In this document: positions 35,635 through 40,159 of the stretch, piece after piece | Numbering within the stretch: the stretch's first letter is position 1 | Layout of the letters: each line of letters opens with the position of its first letter | Source of the DNA: Bacteroidota bacterium | GTDB lineage: Bacteria; Bacteroidota; Ignavibacteria; Kryptoniales; JAKASW01 | Direction of reading: 5' to 3' | DNA: 40,159 nt | NCBI GenBank assembly: GCA_021811615.1 | Contig: JAJZNW010000098.1 | Location: 1-40,159 of the forward strand | Notes under the pieces: model-generated | What the model saw: the letters and a program-made list of their open reading frames with translations, nothing else | The model's database searches: none | What the model was told of the DNA's origin: nothing | Program-made: the position numbers and the translations under genes

Positions 35635-36048
35635 TTACTTCACCTCGTCTATTATTTTTGTGATCACGTTCTCAACTTCTTCCGGCGCACTGCCGAGAGA
35701 AGCCTCGGGGAACATTTCAGAGATCAATGTCGGCAACATCCCGGCCACGAACCTCTTTCCTTCCCGCTCGTAGACATTTATCTTGCATGGCATCATTAGG
35801 CCGATATTTCTGTCGGCCTGCAATACCGTATGCGCGAGCTTTGCGTTGCAGAGCTCGATTATTTTGTAGCCTGGAAAAGTGAAACCTTTGTCCTGAAGAG
35901 TCTTTTGGACATCATGGACGTACAACACTCTGAACCCGTTCTCCGCGATCTTCTTCTGTACATCGTCGACCAACTCGTCAAAACTCCGGCTGCTTTCAGC
36001 TGTATAAGCCAGATTCATCGTCGGGACTTTCTCCATTAAGTTACTCAT
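35635..36048 (-). CDS. DUF302 protein
   Basis: 137 aa, DUF302 family: SFDELVDDVQKKIAENGFRVLYVHDVQKTL, the FPGYKIIELCNAKLA block and IGLMMPCKINVYEREGKRFVAGMLPT, quoted by parts in residues 23-107. The two Cys (ELCNA and MPCKI) are usual in the family. DUF302 proteins are often encoded near sulfur or metal redox genes, but no activity is established. The ATG at 36048 shares one base with the thioredoxin stop (TGATG), so it is coupled. Later in-frame ATGs at 36033 and downstream are alternatives. Confidence 0.87.
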   Translation of the reverse strand: MSNLMEKVPTMNLAYTAESSRSFDELVDDVQKKIAENGFRVLYVHDVQKTLQDKGFTFPGYKIIELCNAKLAHTVLQADRNIGLMMPCKINVYEREGKRFVAGMLPTLISEMFPEASLGSAPEEVENVITKIIDEVK

Positions 36049-36437
36049 CAATTAAGAAACTTTCGCAGTTTATCCTCCGGCTTAGCGCCGACAAGGAATT
36101 CCACGATCTCGTTGCCCTGCAGGACGACAGTAGTGGGCGTAGCCATTACGCCAAATTTTCTGGCGGTGGCCATGTCGCGCGAAATGTCGACTTTCTGGAT
36201 CTTGAAGCCGTCGGAAATGAGCCTGTCAATTACCGGAGTCTGATATTTGCAAGCCCTGCAGGAGGGAGAGTAGAAATACACCATGGCCTTCCCGCCCATC
36301 GACATGACCTTGCCGAGTTTTCCGCCGACCTGGTCAACTTTCTTTCCCTTGTTTTTCTTGCTTCTTAGAATCATTAGGTACTGCATTCCCATGAATGCGA
36401 TGAAAATTCCGGCAAGGATATAAACGACAATCAACAT
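36048..36437 (-). CDS. Membrane-anchored thioredoxin-fold protein, CRAC active site
   Basis: 129 aa. One N-terminal helix (residues 3-24, IVVYILAGIFIAFMGMQYLMI) then a basic stretch (RSKKNKGKK), so the domain probably faces the cytoplasm by the positive-inside rule. The thioredoxin fold from 50 onward has C60-R-A-C63 (YSPSCRACKYQTP) and the cis-Pro ATPTTVV. CRAC is unusual among thioredoxins, which generally have CGPC. It lies between DUF6132 B and DUF302 with a 3-nt gap and a 1-nt overlap respectively. Confidence 0.88.
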   Translation of the reverse strand: MLIVVYILAGIFIAFMGMQYLMILRSKKNKGKKVDQVGGKLGKVMSMGGKAMVYFYSPSCRACKYQTPVIDRLISDGFKIQKVDISRDMATARKFGVMATPTTVVLQGNEIVEFLVGAKPEDKLRKFLN

Positions 36438-36440
36438 AAG

Positions 36441-36638
36441 TTAGTCCTCTTTGATCATTCCGAGTGTGAATCCCATCAGCCCGCCGTACATCGTGCTGAT
36501 ATACGGATTACTTGAAATCGGACAGGTACCGGTCGAACATCCCACGAAATGATAGTACGCATAACCGGCAACCGCACCGATTGCGACGAACAGGAGCCTC
36601 GTAAGATTCTTCTTCACCGCGGGATTCGCGATCTTCAT
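36441..36638 (-). CDS. DUF6132-like mini membrane protein B (65 aa)
   Basis: 65 aa: LLFVAIGAVAGYAYYHF as first helix, a loop with GCSTGTCPISSNPYIST, and the second helix MYGGLMGFTLGMI. The CPIxxNPxIST motif is shared with the 58-aa protein at 34814-34990. Loop cysteines at about 33 and 38 (GCSTGTC) are spaced as a CxxxxC pair. It sits 3 nt before the CRAC thioredoxin and 11 nt after the methyltransferase. Function unknown. Confidence 0.85.
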   Translation of the reverse strand: MKIANPAVKKNLTRLLFVAIGAVAGYAYYHFVGCSTGTCPISSNPYISTMYGGLMGFTLGMIKED

Positions 36639-36649
36639 AATCAGAGATC

Positions 36650-37219
36650 TTAGACTTTCTTTGCGACGACGGCGTAGTACCTTGTGTTCAGCACTACACT
36701 CTTGATCGCCTTAAATTTACTTTTCTTTAGAAATGCCTTCACTTCATCGGGCGTCAAACGCTCTTCCATCGGCGGACCGTAGCGAAGCGAATCCTTCCGC
36801 CAATCGATGATAAGGAGTGTCGCATTCGGCTTCATTATTCTTCGGATTTCCCTGAGAAATCTAACCGGCTCATTCTCGTGGAGTATGGCGCTCGCGATCA
36901 CATAATCGACGGCACCGGATTCGATCTTGAAAGTATATCCATCCCGTGTATGAACCGGTACCACATTCGAAGGGGGCTTTTTTCCGTCGATGACTGCAAG
37001 CATTTCCTTAGATGCATCTACCGCGTATGCGGCAGATTCCTTGCCGACAATTCTCGCGGCCGGGACAAGAAAGTATCCCGAGCCCGAGCCTATATCGGCG
37101 ACGGTCATTCCTTTTTTAAGCCCAAATCTCTTAAGAGTCGTCGAAGGGGGAAGTATCCTCCTCCTGTAAGCCGAGTCGAGCCTCTTATGGTGCTTCGCTT
37201 CAAATCTATGTCTATGCAT
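36650..37219 (-). CDS. Class I SAM-dependent methyltransferase
   Basis: 189 aa Rossmann methyltransferase. Motif I is VADIGSGSGYF (about 40-50), motif II YAVDASKEML, and a motif IV-like VDYVIASAILHENEPVRFLREI follows. No metal-binding Cys and no RNA- or DNA-binding domain is seen, so small molecules are likely targets; ArsM-type arsenite methyltransferase is not supported since its cysteines are missing. The start overlaps the six-Cys zinc-ribbon gene by 8 nt. A methylated thiol or sulfur compound is possible from the context but not shown. Confidence 0.87.
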   Translation of the reverse strand: MHRHRFEAKHHKRLDSAYRRRILPPSTTLKRFGLKKGMTVADIGSGSGYFLVPAARIVGKESAAYAVDASKEMLAVIDGKKPPSNVVPVHTRDGYTFKIESGAVDYVIASAILHENEPVRFLREIRRIMKPNATLLIIDWRKDSLRYGPPMEERLTPDEVKAFLKKSKFKAIKSVVLNTRYYAVVAKKV

Positions 37220-37412
37220 TGTTAGCTGCCTTAGTTTTTTTGTATTCCGCGACCATCGCGGCGACCATCTTGTCCGTCAAAGCCATGACGTTGCCGCACG
37301 ATTCGCAGTTAAAGTAGAACAGGCTCCCGCAGCATGCCATCTGCGGCTTCATTGTCTCGCCGCACCTCTGGCACTTCTGGCTGCGCAGAGGATGGTTAGG
37401 GTCGAAATCCAA
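37212..37412 (-). CDS. Six-cysteine mini zinc-ribbon-like protein (66 aa)
   Basis: 66 aa with cysteines at 14, 17, 27, 28, 36 and 39 (KCQRCGET, MACCGS, FNCESCGN). Two CxxC pairs suit one zinc ribbon; the CC pair between is extra and may be redox-active or bind another metal. A helix rich in Ala and Lys (MVAAMVAEYKKTKAANNA) ends the protein. No family recognised. It follows the oxidoreductase gene by 1 nt and overlaps the methyltransferase gene by 8 nt. Confidence 0.8.
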   Translation of the reverse strand: MDFDPNHPLRSQKCQRCGETMKPQMACCGSLFYFNCESCGNVMALTDKMVAAMVAEYKKTKAANNA

Positions 37413-37413
37413 A

Positions 37414-38073
37414 TCAGTTTACCGCCTTGAGGAGTTCTTCGATCAAGTACTGCTCCGGCATCGCGCCTTCGAAATGGTGATCGTCGTTTTCGGAAGATCC
37501 CACGGAGACGACGGTCCTCGGCACACCCCGCACGTTGTATTGCATCGCGAGCTCTGGGAACTCGGTTGCCTCCACTGCGTCGGCGGTGACGAGATCGCTC
37601 GCCATTGCAAGTTGATGTGAAAGCGTAACGGCATTCGGACAGTACGGACAGGAAGGGGTGACGAAGACTTGTATATGAACCGGTTTGGTGAGCTTCGAAA
37701 GCTGCTCGACAGTCTCCGGAGAAAGTTCGTGGTTCGATTGCCCGACCATCCTGACGGCGTTCATCAGCGCGACAAACTCATATCCGGCGGGCAATCCATA
37801 ATACCGTATGCCGTGGTCTTTCTCGCCCATGATAACGATTGCCGGAGCTCGTTTGACTTTATACTGTTGCGCCACATCGGGGTTCGCCTCGATATCGTAT
37901 TTCTCGAGCTTCACGTTGTCAATTACCTGGGAAAATTCTTCCAATATGGTCTGCACCTCGCCGCAGTACTGGCAATTCGCACTCTGCGTAAATACAATAA
38001 TCTTCACTTCGGTCGAAAGCTCGCCTATCTGCGCCCTGATCTCAGCCTTATCTGATTCCTGAATAAAAGCCAT
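37414..38073 (-). CDS. Tandem thioredoxin-fold protein disulfide oxidoreductase
   Basis: 219 aa with two thioredoxin/glutaredoxin-like halves, as in archaeal/thermophile PDO and the N-terminal part of AhpF. First active site C34-Q-Y-C37 (SANCQYCGEV), second C142-P-Y-C145 (PSCPYCPNAV); cis-Pro equivalents are RAPAIV and GVPRTVV. Such proteins shuttle electrons between a thioredoxin reductase and client thiols in the cytoplasm. I use the ATG at 38073 because TAAGGGA is well spaced; a GTG one codon earlier is possible. Second gene of the operon, 15 nt after the thioredoxin gene. Confidence 0.9.
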   Translation of the reverse strand: MAFIQESDKAEIRAQIGELSTEVKIIVFTQSANCQYCGEVQTILEEFSQVIDNVKLEKYDIEANPDVAQQYKVKRAPAIVIMGEKDHGIRYYGLPAGYEFVALMNAVRMVGQSNHELSPETVEQLSKLTKPVHIQVFVTPSCPYCPNAVTLSHQLAMASDLVTADAVEATEFPELAMQYNVRGVPRTVVSVGSSENDDHHFEGAMPEQYLIEELLKAVN

Positions 38074-38088
38074 CACATTCCCTTACAT

Positions 38089-38433
38089 TTAATTCGCTGC
38101 CGAAATACTTGAAAAAGTCTTCGACATTTTCTCGACAATAACTTTCTTCGGGACCGCTCCGATGATCCTGTCGACCATCTCTCCCCCTTTGAAAAAACCG
38201 AGAGTCGGAATGCTCAGGATGTTGTACTTGATGGCGATATCCATATTCTCGTCGGTATTGAGTTTCATCACCTTTACCTTGCCTTCGTACTCTTTGGCAA
38301 TTTCTTCGACGACCGGGGCAACCATTCTGCAAGGTCCGCACCAGGGAGCCCAGAAATCGATCAGTACAGGTTCGGGTGATTTTAGAACCTCGTTTTCAAA
38401 AGTCCCTGTCGTAGCATCTTTTATATTGGCCAT
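38089..38433 (-). CDS. trxA: Thioredoxin
   Basis: 114 aa classic cytoplasmic thioredoxin with [14 protein letters not shown] (C32, C35), [25 protein letters not shown] with cis-Pro and the Gly92-type turn. It is the electron donor for reductases and peroxidases, reduced by thioredoxin reductase; no reductase gene is present in the window. First gene of the redox operon; pepA lies 77 nt upstream with no terminator visible in between. AAAGGA precedes the ATG. Confidence 0.95.
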   Translation of the reverse strand: MANIKDATTGTFENEVLKSPEPVLIDFWAPWCGPCRMVAPVVEEIAKEYEGKVKVMKLNTDENMDIAIKYNILSIPTLGFFKGGEMVDRIIGAVPKKVIVEKMSKTFSSISAAN

Positions 38434-38510
38434 TTTATCGTCCTTTCGTTCTTTTTGTTAGATGAAAGAGGACTGAATTGGTTTCGGAATCCCGGCAAAT
38501 AATTTCGATT

Positions 38511-40019
38511 TCAGCCCTGAGAAGCTATCTGTTTAAAGAACTGAGTGAGCAGTCTCACGCCGACGCCGGAGCTTCCGCGTGCCGAGTAGTCCGTCGATTC
38601 CTCGAGCATCGCGGTCCCTGCAATGTCGAGATGAACCCAGGGATAATCGCCTACAAATTTCTTGAGGAAAAGGGCGGCGGTGATGGTTCCCGCCCAGCGT
38701 CCGCCGACATTCTTGACATCGGCAATATCGCTCTTTATCTGCTTTTCATATTCTTCGAAGATCGGGAGCTGCCAGACACGCTCGTAAGTCTTCTCCCCTG
38801 CTTCCTTGAGCTGAGCCATAACATCCTCTGAGGTCCCGAGCATGCCGGTCGCGTGGTGACCGAGCGCAACGACGCACGCGCCCGTCAGTGTCGCGAGATC
38901 GATGATCGCCTTCGGGTTGTAGCGCTTCGCGTAATGGAGGGCATCCGAGAGAATAATCCTTCCTTCGGCATCTGTATTGTCGACTTCTATGGTTATTCCG
39001 GACATAGTTGTGACGACATCGCCGGGCTTGTAAGCAGAACCGCCGGGGAGATTCTCGGTCGACGGTGCGAGTCCCACGACGTTAACAGGTATCTTCAGGG
39101 AAGCAAGAGCCTGGATTGTTCCGATGACCGCCGCCGCGCCGGACATATCCATCTTCATCTCGCCCATCCCCGCCGAAGGCTTCAGCGAAATGCCGCCGCT
39201 GTCGAATGTGATTCCCTTTCCGACGACGGCGTACCAATGCCTGCTCCGAGGATTGCCCTTGTACTCGAGCGTGATGAAGCGCGGCGGTTTAGCACTTCCG
39301 GAGTTGACGGCCAGGAGTCCGCCCATCTTCAGCCTGCGTATCTGTTTCTCATCGAGGATTCTTGCGTGGACATGGAATTTCCTCGCCATGTTTGCCGCGA
39401 CTTTTGCCAAAACTTCCGGATAGACTTCGTTGGCAGGAGCATTGCAGAGGTCGCGCGTAAGGTAGACTGCTTCACAAGTCAGCTGTGCATCTCTCGCCGC
39501 TTTCCTTCCGATGGAAGCCTCGACGGAATTGAAAGCGACAGTGATCGCACCGACTTTGGAATTCTTCCCGTTCAGCGTGAAATACTTGTCGAACTTGTAA
39601 GCGCCGAGAATCGCTCCTTCGAGAAGCGAATGAACGATTTCATAATGACTCGTTCCTTCGAGCACGGAATCCATCGCCGCGACCACGACGGCGGAAGCCT
39701 TCGCGGACTGAGCGGCTCTTATTCCGGCGGAAGCCGCTCTCCTGAGTCTTTCGTTCGTAAGTTCGGATTCATCCCCCGCCCCGACCAGAAAGGCGACCGG
39801 GTACTTAGCCAGCGAGTAGACCGTCACCATCTCACCCTTATCGCCGGTGAAGTGCCCTCCGCGGACAGCGCTCTCGAGAGTTGCTTTATCCGCAGGGAAC
39901 TTCGATTGAAGCCGGCTCGGACTTTTTTTCCCTTCGGACACATCCTCTTTCGTCAGCACAAGCACGAGCGCGTCCGCCTTCATCGCGGCGAAATCTTTCT
40001 GTATGAATTCGACTTTCAT
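38511..40019 (-). CDS. pepA: Leucyl aminopeptidase (M17 family)
   Basis: 502 aa cytosolic M17 metallo-aminopeptidase. The C-terminal catalytic domain is intact: VGKGITFDSGGISLKPSAGM with metal-binding Lys and Asp, KMDMSGAAAVIG, and NTDAEGRIILSDAL holding the metal-ligand Asp/Glu and catalytic Arg. TLTGACVVALGHHATG and WAGTITAALFLKKFV are also present. The N-terminal macro-like domain (1-170) is weaker, as usual. GGAGGAAC immediately precedes the ATG. It follows the DHH phosphoesterase gene by 20 nt and may be in one transcript with it and the redox operon. Confidence 0.96.
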   Translation of the reverse strand: MKVEFIQKDFAAMKADALVLVLTKEDVSEGKKSPSRLQSKFPADKATLESAVRGGHFTGDKGEMVTVYSLAKYPVAFLVGAGDESELTNERLRRAASAGIRAAQSAKASAVVVAAMDSVLEGTSHYEIVHSLLEGAILGAYKFDKYFTLNGKNSKVGAITVAFNSVEASIGRKAARDAQLTCEAVYLTRDLCNAPANEVYPEVLAKVAANMARKFHVHARILDEKQIRRLKMGGLLAVNSGSAKPPRFITLEYKGNPRSRHWYAVVGKGITFDSGGISLKPSAGMGEMKMDMSGAAAVIGTIQALASLKIPVNVVGLAPSTENLPGGSAYKPGDVVTTMSGITIEVDNTDAEGRIILSDALHYAKRYNPKAIIDLATLTGACVVALGHHATGMLGTSEDVMAQLKEAGEKTYERVWQLPIFEEYEKQIKSDIADVKNVGGRWAGTITAALFLKKFVGDYPWVHLDIAGTAMLEESTDYSARGSSGVGVRLLTQFFKQIASQG

Positions 40020-40039
40020 TGTTCCTCCATTATGACAAT

Positions 40040-40159
40040 TTATTTCGGCAGAATTCTCTCGGCGTCGGCAAGGACTCGTCTCACGGTTTCGTCGAGCTTC
40101 ACGCCCGGAAGCCTGGCGCCAGAGGCGTTCTTATGACCTCCGCCGCCGTACATCTTCGC
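40040..40159 (-). CDS. DHH/DHHA1 phosphoesterase, C-terminal fragment
   Basis: Only the last 39 residues are in the window: AKMYGGGGHKNASGARLPG, then a helix (DETVRRVLADAERILPK). The GGGGHxNASG motif is the DHHA1 substrate-binding loop of NrnA-type oligoribonuclease/pAp phosphatases. The 5' part lies beyond base 40159. Stop codon TAA at 40042-40040, 20 nt before pepA. Confidence 0.8.
   Translation of the reverse strand, partial: AKMYGGGGHKNASGARLPGVKLDETVRRVLADAERILPK

Noticed and set aside
36650..37219. Methyltransferase considered as ArsM (arsenite methylation)
   Set aside because: The conserved cysteines of ArsM are not present and no other ars gene is adjacent.
38853..40136. 427-codon plus-strand frame antisense to pepA
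   Set aside because: It is the shadow of a real, conserved gene with strong codon bias; the product is Arg/Asp/His rich and resembles nothing.

Overview
The window looks like chromosome from an uncultured member of the Ignavibacteria/Kryptonia side of the Bacteroidota (FCB) group. This rests on a GWxTD-domain secreted protein, Asp-box exported proteins, a eukaryote-like IleRS, candidate Bacteroidota-type promoters (TAnnTTTG) and an ileS / TraR-DksA / lspA / rluD cluster. Base composition looks close to half GC (not counted). The lineage is inference from gene content; no rRNA is present. I saw no phage, integrase, IS element, CRISPR array or tRNA. Most of the window is housekeeping DNA, with a few unusual islands.

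Layout. 1-6000 (minus): ileS, a TraR/DksA zinc-finger gene, two tandem lspA copies and rluD (cut by the edge). IleRS carries a GxHH signature in place of HxGH, and a short insertion encoded by a degenerate TTCCA-type repeat that also lies in nearby intergenic DNA. 6000-8000 (minus): DUF2905 membrane protein, purine nucleoside phosphorylase and a DivIVA-like coiled coil. 8300-14100 (minus): secreted Asp-box propeller, PA0069-like radical SAM protein, GWxTD protein and a FabI/FabL-like reductase. 14400-16500 (plus): PpiD/SurA-like foldase. 16900-23300 (minus): purA, STAS antagonist, secF, secD, a zinc-ribbon/B-box-like protein and an SPFH protein. 23500-26450 (plus): an overlapping three-gene operon of unknown function, encoding two lipoproteins and a probable outer-membrane protein. 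26600-32700 (minus): DinB, ACT, a secreted HExxH peptidase, and a phnDCE-type ABC transporter with no linked C-P lyase. 32870-34320: RRM protein (minus) and SurE (plus).

34389-38433 (minus) is the most striking stretch: ten tightly packed genes for thioredoxin, a tandem thioredoxin-fold oxidoreductase, a six-cysteine mini protein, a SAM methyltransferase, two DUF6132 mini membrane proteins, a membrane-anchored thioredoxin, a DUF302 protein, a TlpA-like thioredoxin and an OsmC-family protein. Six carry recognisable redox cysteine sets, and they are spread over cytoplasm, membrane and periplasm. This reads as a dedicated thiol or reactive-sulfur relay whose substrate is unknown. It is followed on the minus strand by pepA and the C-terminal tail of a DHH/DHHA1 phosphoesterase at the right edge.

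How genes may cooperate: SecDF, the PpiD-like foldase and LspA serve export and lipoprotein maturation, which the lipoproteins and secreted proteins here would need. PurA, PNP and SurE act on purine nucleotides.
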